Under the pieces are notes generated by a model, which searched no databases, was not told where the DNA came from, and saw only the letters and a program-made list of their open reading frames with translations. A program made the translations under genes and the position numbers. Shown here piece by piece: positions 7,516 to 17,384 of a stretch of DNA of 64,000 nt (the first letter of the stretch is position 1; every line of letters begins with the position of its first letter). This DNA is from JACQFZ01 sp045810625 (GTDB taxonomy: Bacteria; Pseudomonadota; Gammaproteobacteria; Acidiferrobacterales; Sulfurifustaceae), in contig JBJMVQ010000039.1 in NCBI GenBank assembly GCA_045810625.1, forward strand, positions 62,001 to 126,000, read 5' to 3'.

Positions 7516-8916
7516 ATGAAGCAATTACCCCGCACGCGAATTTTCGCTGCCGGCCTCTGGTCCGCGGCGCTACTGCTTTTGTCCGGTTGTAACGACGTCT
7601 ACGACACTACACTCGACAATGGGCTGCGTGTTGTGGTCAAGGAAGATCACCGCTCGCCGGTCGTCGTTTCGATGGTCTGGTACAAGATCGGCAGCATCGA
7701 CGAACCGAAAGGGCTGACGGGCATCTCGCACGTCCTCGAACATATGATGTTCAAGGGCACCGAGCGGCTGAAGCCGAACGAGTTCTCGCGCATCATCGCC
7801 GAGAACGGCGGTCGGGAGAACGCGTTCACGACGAGCGACTACACCGCCTATTTCCAGCAGTTGGAGAAATCACGGCTGCCGATCGCGTTCGACCTCGAAG
7901 CCGACCGCATGCAGAACCTGAAGCTGGACGAAGCGGAGTTCAGCAAAGAGATCCAGGTCGTCATGGAGGAGCGGCGGCTGCGCACCGAGGATCAGCCGGA
8001 ATCCCTCGTGTACGAGAAATTCATGAGCGAAGCGTACGGCACGCATCCGTACGGTCACCCCGTCATCGGTTGGATGGCGGATCTCGAGCAGATCAAGGTC
8101 AACGATCTACGCGACTGGTACGCCCGCTGGTACCGTCCGAACAACGCGGTGCTCGTCGTAGCGGGCGACGTGAAGCCGCGCGAGGTCGTCGAACTCGCGA
8201 AAAAATATTTTGGCCCGATCAAGCCGCGTCCCCTCGATCGCCCGGCGATTCCGCCCGAGTCGCCGCAGCAGAAGATGCTGCGGGCGACGGTGCGCGCACC
8301 GGCACAAGTTCCGTACGTGCTGTTGGGCTTTCACACGCCGGTGCTGGAGCCGGGGAAGTCGCGCCGCATGGAGGAGTCGTGGGAGCCGTACGCGCTTTCG
8401 GTGCTGGTTGGCGTCCTCGACGGCGGGGACAGCGCGCGCTTCGAGCGCGAGCTGGTGCGCGACCAAAAGGTCGCGTCGCGCATCGGCGGCGAGTACGACG
8501 CTATCGCCCGTGCGCCGAGTGTGTTGCTCGTGAGCGGCAGCCCGGTCGGCGAGCGCAAGACCGCGGACCTGGAGCGGGCCGTGCGCGCGCAGATCGAGCG
8601 GATCAAGACCGAGCGCGTGACGCCGGCCGAGCTCGAACGCGTCAAGGCGCAGGTGGTCGCGGGCGAGGTTTATCGGCGTGATTCGGTAATGGCGCAAGCG
8701 ATGCAGCTTGGCGAGCTTGCGATCAACGGCCTAGATCTGAGTCTGCTCGATGAACGCGTCAAGCGATTGAGCGCGGTCACGCCCGAACAAATCATGCAGG
8801 TCGCGAAAAAATATCTGAACGAGGACAACCTCACGGTCGTTACACTCGATCCGCTGCCGATCTCCGGTGGAAAAGAGAAGCCCGCCCTGGGAGGAGGTTC
8901 GGCGCATGTACGGTAA
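7516..8916 (+). CDS. M16 zinc peptidase, catalytic subunit (lipoprotein)
   Basis: A 466-residue M16B/pitrilysin-type peptidase. The zinc motif HVLEH is at residues 72-76 within GISHVLEHMMFKGT, and the downstream EIQVVMEERR segment provides the third ligand region, so it should be active. The N-terminus has a signal peptide with lipobox LSGC (Cys25), so it is likely a periplasmic lipoprotein. The start at 7516 has AGGGAAGAG just upstream; the longer frame back to 7354 would lose the signal peptide. It overlaps the next gene, its presumed partner, by 11 bases. Confidence 0.92.
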   Translation: MKQLPRTRIFAAGLWSAALLLLSGCNDVYDTTLDNGLRVVVKEDHRSPVVVSMVWYKIGSIDEPKGLTGISHVLEHMMFKGTERLKPNEFSRIIAENGGRENAFTTSDYTAYFQQLEKSRLPIAFDLEADRMQNLKLDEAEFSKEIQVVMEERRLRTEDQPESLVYEKFMSEAYGTHPYGHPVIGWMADLEQIKVNDLRDWYARWYRPNNAVLVVAGDVKPREVVELAKKYFGPIKPRPLDRPAIPPESPQQKMLRATVRAPAQVPYVLLGFHTPVLEPGKSRRMEESWEPYALSVLVGVLDGGDSARFERELVRDQKVASRIGGEYDAIARAPSVLLVSGSPVGERKTADLERAVRAQIERIKTERVTPAELERVKAQVVAGEVYRRDSVMAQAMQLGELAINGLDLSLLDERVKRLSAVTPEQIMQVAKKYLNEDNLTVVTLDPLPISGGKEKPALGGGSAHVR

Positions 8917-10219
8917 GACACTACGTTGGGCAGCCGCGGGGCTGCTCTTTCTCACCGGCGCGGCGACGGCTGCCCCGAAGATCGAAAACTGGACGCTCGA
9001 CAACGGCGTCCGCGTCTATTTCGTGCGCACGCCCGAGCTTCCCCTGATCCAGCTGCGCGTCGTGTTCGACGCCGCTTCGAGCCGTGATCCCGCCGCCAAA
9101 CCCGGCGTCGCGCTGTTGACGAACGCGATGCTGAAGCAGGGCGCGGCCGGCATGAATGCCGACCAGATTGCGAGCGGCTTCGAAAATCTCGGCGCCGAAT
9201 TCGGCGACAGTTCCGAGCGGGACATGGCGATCCTCGAGCTGCGCAGCCTTTCCGACCCGAAGCTCCTCAATCCGGCGCTCGATCTGTTCGCCGCCGTCGT
9301 CGCGCGGCCGACATTCCCGGAGGACGCGTTCGAGCGCGAGCGCGCGCGGGCGCTGGTCGGGCTGCAACGCGACGCGCAGCTGCCGAACGTGATCGTGGAG
9401 AAGACATTCTGGCGGACCCTTTACGGCAATCATCCTTACGCGCACGATCCGCTCGGCACCGCCGACTCGCTGCGCGCGATATCGCGCGCCGATCTGGCGG
9501 CGCATCACGCGCGCTACTACACCGGCGCGAACGCCTGGCTTGCGATCGTGGGCGACGCAACGCTGACCGAAGCGAAAGTCATCGCGAATCGCGCGCTCGG
9601 TGGATTGCCGCGCGGAGAGCGCGCACCGACATTGCCGGGCGTGTCGCAAAAGCCGGCAGGGTCGTCGCAGACGATCGCCTTTCCCGCACAGCAGACGCAC
9701 GTGCGTCTCGGGCTACCCGGCATTCAGCGCACTGATCCCGACTACTTTCCGCTCATCGTCGGTAACTACAGTTTGGGCGGCGGCGGTCTGGTATCGCGGC
9801 TCGCCGTCGAAGTGCGCGAGAAGCGCGGCTACTCGTACGACGTCTACAGCTACTTTCTGCCTATGCGCGAGCACGGGCCGTTCGTGCTCGGCCTGCAGAC
9901 GAAAAACGCAACACGTGACGATGCCATCAAGGTCTCGCGCCAGGTGCTCGCCGACTTTGTGGAACGCGGTCCCACCGACCAGGAGCTGGAAGCGGCGAAA
10001 CGCCACCTGACCGGCAGCTTTCCGCTGCGGCTCGACAGCAACCGCAAGATTGCGGAGAACGTCGCGTTCATTGCGTTCTACGGCCTGCCGCTCGACTACC
10101 TCGACACCTTCATCGACAAGGTCAATGCGGTGACGGCGGACCAGGTCCGCGCGGCGCTGAAGCGGCACTTGCATCCGAAGGACGCGGTGACGGTCGCGGT
10201 CGGTGGCGCCTCGGACTAA
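8906..10219 (+). CDS. M16 peptidase-like protein, non-catalytic partner
   Basis: A 437-residue M16 family protein with a signal peptide (MYGKTLRWAAAGLLFLTGAATA). The place of the HxxEH zinc motif is taken by LLTNAMLKQGAAG, so the metal site is lost, while the second-half features such as the REKRGYSYDVYSY segment remain. Heterodimers of one active and one inactive M16 protein are known from mitochondrial processing peptidase and bacterial pairs; that relationship is inferred here from the overlap. GGGAGGAGG precedes the ATG at 8906. Confidence 0.9.
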   Translation: MYGKTLRWAAAGLLFLTGAATAAPKIENWTLDNGVRVYFVRTPELPLIQLRVVFDAASSRDPAAKPGVALLTNAMLKQGAAGMNADQIASGFENLGAEFGDSSERDMAILELRSLSDPKLLNPALDLFAAVVARPTFPEDAFERERARALVGLQRDAQLPNVIVEKTFWRTLYGNHPYAHDPLGTADSLRAISRADLAAHHARYYTGANAWLAIVGDATLTEAKVIANRALGGLPRGERAPTLPGVSQKPAGSSQTIAFPAQQTHVRLGLPGIQRTDPDYFPLIVGNYSLGGGGLVSRLAVEVREKRGYSYDVYSYFLPMREHGPFVLGLQTKNATRDDAIKVSRQVLADFVERGPTDQELEAAKRHLTGSFPLRLDSNRKIAENVAFIAFYGLPLDYLDTFIDKVNAVTADQVRAALKRHLHPKDAVTVAVGGASD

Positions 10220-10826
10220 GCGGCGTCCGGCCCGGGACGGCGCCGGGTCGGCGGGCAGCGCGTATCCCGGCAGCATTCGTATTATCGGCGGGCAGTGGCG
10301 CAGCCGGCGGTTACCGGTGCTGACCGCCGAAGGACTGCGCCCGACGCCCGATCGCGTTCGCGAGACGCTGTTCAACTGGCTGGCGCCCTACATCGAGGGT
10401 GCCGACTGCCTCGACCTCTTTTCCGGAACCGGCGCGCTGTGCCTCGAAGCGCTCTCGCGCGGCGCCGCGCACGTCGTCATGGTCGAGCGGCAGCCCATCG
10501 CCGCCGCGCAGCTTCGAGCCAATCTCGCCCGGCTCGGTGCGACCGGCGCGCAGGTCGTCGCCGGCGATGCGCTCGAATATCTCGCTGGGCCCGCTCGCCC
10601 ATTCGACGTCGTCTTCCTCGATCCGCCGTTTGCGGCTGCGCCGGAAATGATCCGTGCCTGCGGCTCGCGCATTGCGCGCCGCTGGATCAAGCCCGGTGGG
10701 CTGGTGTACATCGAAGCGCCGCGCGCGCTGAAAGAACTACCGGTGCCGGCGGACTGGGAACCGCTCAAGCGGAACACCGCGGGGCAGGTCGCGTTTTCGC
10801 TCTGGCGTTTGCCGGCCGGCGGTTAG
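10203..10826 (+). CDS. rsmD: 16S rRNA (guanine966-N2)-methyltransferase RsmD
   Basis: A 207-residue SAM methyltransferase. IRIIGGQWRSRRLPV and GLRPTPDRVRETLFNWL are the conserved RsmD opening, LDLFSGTGALCLEALSRGA is the SAM loop and FLDPPF is the catalytic DPPF motif. It methylates G966 of 16S rRNA in the assembled 30S particle. The GTG start at 10203 overlaps the peptidase gene by 17 bases, so it appears to be read in the same operon; coaD follows after 34 bases, the common rsmD-coaD arrangement. Confidence 0.96.
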   Translation: MAPRTKRRPARDGAGSAGSAYPGSIRIIGGQWRSRRLPVLTAEGLRPTPDRVRETLFNWLAPYIEGADCLDLFSGTGALCLEALSRGAAHVVMVERQPIAAAQLRANLARLGATGAQVVAGDALEYLAGPARPFDVVFLDPPFAAAPEMIRACGSRIARRWIKPGGLVYIEAPRALKELPVPADWEPLKRNTAGQVAFSLWRLPAGG

Positions 10827-10860
10827 CCGCGCGCGCGCCTCCAGGCTATACTGTCGCCCT

Positions 10861-11340
10861 GTGAAAATTACCGCGCTCTATCCCGGAACGTTCGATCCGA
10901 TCACCAACGGTCATGCCGACCTGGTGCGGCGGGCGGCGCGCATTTTCGAGGAAGTCGTGGTGGCGGTGGCCACGAATCCGAAAAAGACTCCGCTGTTCCC
11001 GCTCGAAGAACGCGTGGCGCTCGCGGAAGCGGTGCTCAAGGATATTCGCGGCGCGCGCGTCATCGGATTCGACACGCTGTTGATCGACTTGATGCGCGAG
11101 CAAGGCGCGCGCGTGATTCTGCGCGGCCTGCGCGCCGTGTCCGATTTCGAATTCGAATTTCAGATGGCCGGTATGAACCGGCGTCTGGCGCCGGAATTCG
11201 AAACCGTGTTCATGACGCCGTCCGAGAACGAAATGTTCATCTCTTCATCACTCGTCAAGGAAATCGCCGTGCTCGGCGGCGATGTGTCGAGTTTCGTCCA
11301 TCCGCGCGTGGCCGAGGCATTGCGAACGCGCATGCGGTGA
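10861..11340 (+). CDS. coaD: Phosphopantetheine adenylyltransferase CoaD
   Basis: A 159-residue protein of normal CoaD length. The nucleotidyltransferase motif TxxH is seen as TNGH in YPGTFDPITNGHADLV, and the C-terminal ISSSLVKEIA is the ATP-binding ISSTxxR-like motif. It transfers AMP to 4'-phosphopantetheine, the penultimate step of coenzyme A synthesis. Start is GTG at 10861. It is followed after 7 bases by the ferredoxin gene. Confidence 0.97.
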   Translation: MKITALYPGTFDPITNGHADLVRRAARIFEEVVVAVATNPKKTPLFPLEERVALAEAVLKDIRGARVIGFDTLLIDLMREQGARVILRGLRAVSDFEFEFQMAGMNRRLAPEFETVFMTPSENEMFISSSLVKEIAVLGGDVSSFVHPRVAEALRTRMR

Positions 11341-11347
11341 GAGCCTT

Positions 11348-11623
11348 ATGGCGCTTTTCATCACCGACGAATGCATCAACTGTGACGTGTGCGAGCCCGA
11401 GTGCCCGAACGGCGCGATTTCGCAGGGCGAGGAGTACTACGTCATCGACCCGAAGCGCTGCACGGAATGCGTCGGCCATTTTGCGAAGCCGCAGTGCGTG
11501 GAAGTCTGCCCGGTGAATTGCATCTTCCCCGATCCGAAACACCCGGAAACCCAAGAAGCGCTTCAGCGCAAATACCGCGAATTGACGGGCCAAAACGTAA
11601 CGAGCCAAGCCGCCGGCCGCTGA
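11348..11623 (+). CDS. fdx: YfhL-type 2[4Fe-4S] ferredoxin
   Basis: A 91-residue ferredoxin. The first cluster motif is CINCDVCEPECP and the second CTECVGHFAKPQCVEVCP, with the eight-residue insertion between the second and third cysteines typical of the Allochromatium-type YfhL group. It is an electron carrier whose partners in most bacteria are unclear. ATG at 11348 lies 7 bases after coaD, the usual neighbour in beta- and gammaproteobacteria. Confidence 0.93.
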   Translation: MALFITDECINCDVCEPECPNGAISQGEEYYVIDPKRCTECVGHFAKPQCVEVCPVNCIFPDPKHPETQEALQRKYRELTGQNVTSQAAGR

Positions 11624-11641
11624 TCGGTACCGAACGGATTC

Positions 11642-13378
11642 GTGCTTAATCCTCCGTACAGGCGTTCCCGCTCCATCGTCGTACTGCTTCTCGTCGTTTG
11701 CGTCGCTTTCGCCCGCGCGGACGATGCGCGTCCGTCGGCGGCGGCTATCGCAACGGCGCATCCGATCGCGACCGCCGCCGGGCGCGAAATTCTCGAAGCG
11801 GGCGGAAATGCGTTCGACGCCGCCGTCGCGGTCGCCGCAACACTCGCTGTCGTCGAGCCGTTCTCCTCCGGGCTCGGGGGTGGCGGCTTTTTCCTGCTTC
11901 ATCGCGCCCGCGACAAGCGCGACGTGATGATCGACGCCCGCGAGCGTGCGCCGGGCGCCGCGCGCGCCGATATGTTTCTCGACAAGCAGGGCCAGCCGAT
12001 TCCGCGTGCATCACTGGATGGTCCGCTCGCCGCGGCGATTCCAGGCGTGCCCGCGGGTCTCGTGCATCTTGCACAGCAATACGGGAAGCTTCCGCTCGCG
12101 CGTTCGCTCGCCCCGGCGGTGCGCGCCGCGCGCGACGGTTTCCCGGTAACGCCGCGTTATCGGTTCATGGTCGACTTGCGTGGCGAGGCGCTGCGGAAGT
12201 GGAGCGCCGGATCGATTTTTCTGGACCATGGTCATACGCCCGCGATCGGTTACCGCGTTCGGCAACCGGACCTCGCGCGCACGCTCGAGTCGCTCGGGCG
12301 TAAGGGCGCGCGTTCCTTTTACGAAGGCGAGGTAGCGCGCCGGCTGGTCGAGGGCGTGCGCGCGGCGGGCGGGAATTGGACGGCGGCCGATCTGCGCGAA
12401 TATCGCGTGATCGAGCGCGAGCCGATTCGCGGATCGTATCGCGGCGCGCGCATCACGAGTCCGCCGCTGCCGTCATCCGGCGGCTTCGTTTTGCTCGAAA
12501 CGCTCGGCGTGCTCGAACGTCTGTCGCTCGATTCCCTCGGCCGCGCCGATCGCGTCCACCGGATTGTCGAGGCGATGCGTCGCGCCTACCGCGATCGCGC
12601 GGTGTATCTCGGCGACCCGAAATTCATCGGGCGTGATCCGGCGGCAGCCTTGCTCGAACCGCAGCGCCTCGCGGCGCTCGCGGCCGGCGTCGACGCATCG
12701 CGTGCGACGCCGAGTGCGTCGCTGCGCACCGACGCGCTCGCGCCGGCGGATCGTTCGACGAACACGACGCATTTTTCGATCATCGACACGGCGGGCAATC
12801 GCGTCGCGGCGACGCTCAGCATCAACACGCCGTTCGGTTCGTGTGTCGTGCCGCCCGGCACCGGCGTCGTGCTCAACAACGAGATGGACGACTTCGCTTC
12901 CGCCCCGGACGTGCCGAACGTCTACGGCCTGACCGGCGATACCGCGAACGCGATCGCGCCCGGCAAGCGGCCGCTCTCCAGCATGACGCCGGTGTTCGTC
13001 GAAACGCCCGACACCTTGGCGATCGTTGGAACGCCCGGCGGCAGCCGGATCATCACGATGGTGCTGCTCGCGACGCTCGACTTCGTGAACGAGCACGGAA
13101 GCGCGGAGCAAATGGTTCGCGTCCCGCGGTTCCATCACCAATATCTACCGGACGAAATTCAGTACGAGCCTGATGCGTTCACGCCGGAAGAAATCGAGCT
13201 GCTGCAACATAAGGGGCACCGCCTGAAAGAGCTGACCCGCAAGTACGGAAACATGGAAGTCGTCGTCTGGAACCGCAAGACTGGCCGCGTCCACGCCGCG
13301 GCCGATCCGCGCGGCGAGGGCGAGGCGCTGGTCTTTATGCCGAAGCAATCCGCCCCGGCGCGGGCGGCCGGTCGCTGA
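11642..13378 (+). CDS. ggt: Gamma-glutamyltransferase
   Basis: A 578-residue gamma-glutamyltransferase precursor of standard length. A signal peptide (SIVVLLLVVCVAFARA, residues 11-26) sends it to the periplasm. The self-cleavage site and N-terminal nucleophile of the small subunit is Thr375 in NTTHFSIID, and LSSMTP-type and GTPGGS motifs follow. It hydrolyses glutathione and transfers the gamma-glutamyl group. The GTG start at 11642 has no clear ribosome-binding site, so coupling to the preceding ferredoxin gene is possible. Confidence 0.95.
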   Translation: MLNPPYRRSRSIVVLLLVVCVAFARADDARPSAAAIATAHPIATAAGREILEAGGNAFDAAVAVAATLAVVEPFSSGLGGGGFFLLHRARDKRDVMIDARERAPGAARADMFLDKQGQPIPRASLDGPLAAAIPGVPAGLVHLAQQYGKLPLARSLAPAVRAARDGFPVTPRYRFMVDLRGEALRKWSAGSIFLDHGHTPAIGYRVRQPDLARTLESLGRKGARSFYEGEVARRLVEGVRAAGGNWTAADLREYRVIEREPIRGSYRGARITSPPLPSSGGFVLLETLGVLERLSLDSLGRADRVHRIVEAMRRAYRDRAVYLGDPKFIGRDPAAALLEPQRLAALAAGVDASRATPSASLRTDALAPADRSTNTTHFSIIDTAGNRVAATLSINTPFGSCVVPPGTGVVLNNEMDDFASAPDVPNVYGLTGDTANAIAPGKRPLSSMTPVFVETPDTLAIVGTPGGSRIITMVLLATLDFVNEHGSAEQMVRVPRFHHQYLPDEIQYEPDAFTPEEIELLQHKGHRLKELTRKYGNMEVVVWNRKTGRVHAAADPRGEGEALVFMPKQSAPARAAGR

Positions 13379-13388
13379 CGACTCGGCA

Positions 13389-13412
13389 TCGAAGGCGGCA
13401 TTCGCCCTTCGA
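13389..13412 (+). terminator. Hairpin after ggt, possible terminator
   Basis: TCGAAGG (13389-13395) pairs with CCTTCGA (13406-13412) just past the ggt stop. Only GTGTCTT follows, so termination is uncertain. Confidence 0.4.
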
Positions 13413-13502
13413 GTGTCTTACGCTGTCGCCTATCGTCATGAGGCGGTCATCTGGGGCGACGTAGGATACACGCTACAACAAGAGACAATCGGGAAGATTT
13501 CT

Positions 13503-13967
13503 GTGGCGAACGCCGCGAAAGACGTCACGAAGATATTGTTTCTCTGTACCGGCAACTCTTGCCGTTCACAAATGGCGGAGGGCTGGGCGCGGCATCTCGG
13601 CCGTGGACTCGTTCTGCCGGAATCGGCCGGTATCGAGGCGCACGGCAAGAATCCGCGTGCCATCCGCGTGATGGCCGAGGCGGGCGTCGACATTGCCGGG
13701 CAGGAATCGACGCGCGTAACCGAGGAAATGATCGGCCGTGCGGATATCGTCGTAACGGTCTGCGGTCATGCCGATGAACATTGTCCGGTGTTGCCGCATG
13801 GCATAACGAAAATTCATTGGCCTCTCGAGGATCCGGCGAAGGCGACCGGCACGGAGGACGAGATCATGGCCAAGTTTCGAGCGACGCGCGAGGCAATACG
13901 CGCACGTGTCGAAGATCTCTTGCACGTCGTCCGGGCACGCCAGAGCCGCGCGACTCCGGTGCGATAG
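13503..13967 (+). CDS. arsC: Arsenate reductase ArsC, thioredoxin-coupled (LMW phosphatase fold)
   Basis: A 154-residue arsenate reductase of the low-molecular-weight tyrosine phosphatase fold. The P-loop CTGNSCRSQ carries Cys15 and Cys20, and CGHADEHCPVLP carries Cys87 and Cys94, matching the catalytic and relay cysteines of the S. aureus pI258 enzyme. It reduces arsenate to arsenite with thioredoxin. A longer frame opens at 13413, but the GTG at 13503 follows GGGAAG at suitable spacing and gives a family-like start. It lies upstream of arsR rather than after it, with 174 bases between. Confidence 0.93.
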   Translation: MANAAKDVTKILFLCTGNSCRSQMAEGWARHLGRGLVLPESAGIEAHGKNPRAIRVMAEAGVDIAGQESTRVTEEMIGRADIVVTVCGHADEHCPVLPHGITKIHWPLEDPAKATGTEDEIMAKFRATREAIRARVEDLLHVVRARQSRATPVR

Positions 13968-14088
13968 GCGAGCGCAAACTCACCGGCCGCACGTAGGCGC
14001 AAACGCAGATCCACTGACCGCCGATCCTTTAGCCATGGGTTACTCGCGGTTGAGTCCCCGAGCGGCGCATCGCGCCCCAAGTCCGTGG

Positions 14089-14117
14089 TTGACGTTCGGC
14101 TATATTTCGGTTATTGT
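14089..14117 (+). promoter_or_regulatory. arsR-arsM promoter
   Basis: TTGACG (14089-14094) and TATTGT (14112-14117) are separated by 17 bases. The predicted start of transcription falls just before the AGGAG that serves the GTG at 14142. Confidence 0.6.
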
Positions 14118-14125
14118 AGAAATAT
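14102..14125. promoter_or_regulatory. Candidate ArsR operator
   Basis: A perfect 7-bp inverted repeat, ATATTTC (14102-14108) and GAAATAT (14119-14125), with a 10-base spacer covers the -10 of the arsR promoter. Position and symmetry fit autorepression by ArsR; binding is inferred. Confidence 0.6.
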
Positions 14126-14141
14126 GGATAGGAGATCGATC

Positions 14142-14489
14142 GTGGCGAAGAAACCGAGTGTTGATCAAGTGGCGCGCTATGCGGACATGCTTTCGGCGAT
14201 GGGAACCGAACCGCGGCTGCGCATCATGCAATTGCTTCTTTCGGCGCATCCGGACGGGATGGTCGTCGGGGACATTGGACAGGAACTCGAGATCCCGAAC
14301 TCTACGCTGTCGCACCACCTCGAGAAATTGAAGAACGAAGATTTAGTGAACGTACGCCGCGAAGGGACGTTCCTTCGGTACTCGGCGAACGCGCAAGCGC
14401 TTCAAGAGCTACTCGGCTTTCTGTATGCGGAGTGTTGCACGCGGAATAAAGCCGTTGAGCCGAGAACCATCGTTTCCATCTGCAAGTGA
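14142..14489 (+). CDS. arsR: Arsenic-responsive repressor ArsR
   Basis: A 115-residue winged-helix ArsR/SmtB repressor. The recognition helix is around STLSHHLEKLKNEDLV and the wing around REGTFLRYSA. The alpha-3 CxC arsenite site of the E. coli type is absent; instead Cys98-Cys99 (AECCTR) and Cys114 near the C-terminus resemble the Acidithiobacillus ferrooxidans ArsR site. GTG at 14142 is chosen because AGGAG sits 8 bases upstream; the in-frame ATG at 14124 lies within the candidate operator and has no ribosome-binding site. arsM follows after 9 bases. Confidence 0.9.
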   Translation: MAKKPSVDQVARYADMLSAMGTEPRLRIMQLLLSAHPDGMVVGDIGQELEIPNSTLSHHLEKLKNEDLVNVRREGTFLRYSANAQALQELLGFLYAECCTRNKAVEPRTIVSICK

Positions 14490-14498
14490 GGTCACACT

Positions 14499-15350
14499 AT
14501 GAGCGAACAGACAGTGAAGGAAACCGTCCGAGCAAAGTACGGTCAAGCGGCATTACGGGTGAAATCAGGCGCGGGGAATTCCTGCTGCGGCGGCGCTTCC
14601 GCGCTCGAAGCATCCTGCGATCCGATTACGTCGAATCTCTACGATCACGCGCAAGAGCGTGAAGTACCGGACACGGCGCTCCTGGCGTCTCTCGGTTGCG
14701 GTAATCCGACAGCGCTCGCCGAGCTGAAGCCGGGTGAAGTCGTGCTCGATCTCGGTTCCGGCGGCGGCATCGATGTGCTTCTGTCCGCGCGGCGAGTGGG
14801 TCCGACCGGCAAAGCCTACGGCCTCGATATGACGGACGAAATGCTGGCGCTCGCGGAAGAGAACAAGCGCAAGAGCGGGCTGACGAATGTCGAGTTCCTG
14901 AGGGGCGAAATCGAGAACATCCCGCTCCCCGACAATTCAGTCGACGTCATCATCTCGAATTGCGTCATCAATTTATCCAGCGACAAGGATCGTGTGTTGA
15001 AGGAAGCGTTTCGCGTGCTCAAGCCGGGCGGCCGTTTCGCAGTTTCCGACGTCATCGTTCGCGGAGCGGTGCCGGCCGAGATCCGCAAGAACATGGAACT
15101 TTGGGTCGGTTGTGTCGCGGGAGCGCTGAGCGACTACGAGTACGTCGCGAAGCTCGCGAAGGCCGGGTTCGAGAACATCGACATCGAGCCGACGCGAATT
15201 TATAGCATCGAGGATGCCCGTAGCTTTCTTACCGGCCAGGGGCTTGACGTTGATGCACTGGCAGGCGAGGTAGAGGGAAAGTTCATGGGCGCGTTCGTGC
15301 GTGCGACGAAATCGCAGGCGGCGTGTTGTGGCACAGGGTGCTGCAGCTGA
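14499..15350 (+). CDS. arsM: Arsenite S-adenosylmethionine methyltransferase ArsM
   Basis: A 283-residue class I methyltransferase. The SAM loop is VLDLGSGGGIDVLLSA (residues 82-97). The three arsenite-binding cysteines of the family are in place: Cys67 (LGCGNP), Cys155 (ISNCVINL) and Cys205 (WVGCVAGAL); extra cysteine pairs lie at residues 29-30 and at the C-terminus (CCGTGCC). It converts As(III) to methylated, volatile or less retained species. Directly downstream of arsR, so it should be induced by arsenite. A small hairpin follows the stop. Confidence 0.95.
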   Translation: MSEQTVKETVRAKYGQAALRVKSGAGNSCCGGASALEASCDPITSNLYDHAQEREVPDTALLASLGCGNPTALAELKPGEVVLDLGSGGGIDVLLSARRVGPTGKAYGLDMTDEMLALAEENKRKSGLTNVEFLRGEIENIPLPDNSVDVIISNCVINLSSDKDRVLKEAFRVLKPGGRFAVSDVIVRGAVPAEIRKNMELWVGCVAGALSDYEYVAKLAKAGFENIDIEPTRIYSIEDARSFLTGQGLDVDALAGEVEGKFMGAFVRATKSQAACCGTGCCS

Positions 15351-15365
15351 TGTCTGGCGCGGCGT

Positions 15366-15383
15366 CGCCATCGTGTGATGGCG
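15366..15383. terminator. Hairpin downstream of arsM
   Basis: CGCCATC (15366-15372) and GATGGCG (15377-15383) form a 7-bp stem with a GTGT loop 16 bases after the arsM stop. No T-run follows, so it may act weakly or with Rho. Confidence 0.35.
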
Positions 15384-15759
15384 GCGCTTCGGCTTCGACT
15401 GGCGCATACCTCGTGTTGTGTTGCAGACGGCGTGCAGGACCAGCCCGAGACGTCGCCCCCTAGGCTGCGCGATGGAATACGCGTTGCGCGTGAGGACCGT
15501 TTTCGTGCGTTCGTGTAGCAAGAACTTCTGAATCTTCGCGGATGTACTCGCGCGCTTTATGTGCTATGGTTCGCCTCAGTTTGTTGGCGTTCGATTGAAC
15601 GCCTAGAGTGCCCGCCTAGATTCGCCTCCGCGTTCTGATGCCGGTATTCGCAAACCGGTCGCGGACTGCCTGCCAAGGCCACAACCCGCTACGCACCTTA
15701 ACCCCCGAACACTAGGTCGGGTCGCCTTGGCGTGTGACTTTCAAAGGAATCAACATCAA
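15384..15759. other. Leader region of the RNA helicase gene
   Basis: About 375 bases with no gene I can support. A hairpin GGCGTTC-GATT-GAACGCC lies at 15586-15603, after an A/T-rich stretch (TTTATGTGCTATGG, about 15556-15569) that could contain a -10. A long untranslated leader is therefore likely; long leaders with cold-responsive structure are known for DEAD-box helicase genes, which is only an analogy here. Confidence 0.4.
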
Positions 15760-17136
<1,377 letters not shown>

Positions 17137-17384
17137 AGGCGTGGCGGCGAAAGCGAATTCGATGCACCGTGTCTCGAACTTCCGTCCCCCTTTCATCACC
17201 TTCGCCACATCTGTCACCTTCGCTCGCGCAGATTGCTTCGATCAGAGAGGTGATGCGACGGCGGCGGGATATGTGGTTTACCTTCAAAAAGGTGGGACGT
17301 AGACTACGCGCGAATGACGCGCTGTCGCGACGTGCTGAAGAGCTGGTTGAGTATTTCGACTTTTAAAAACACAGAGGAGGGTCA

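Noticed and set aside
17169..17366. 65-codon plus-strand frame upstream of the lipoprotein
   Set aside because: The second half (MRRRRDMWFTFKKVGRRL) has a possible GAGAGG before an internal ATG at 17252, but there is no homology I recognise and the evidence is too thin.
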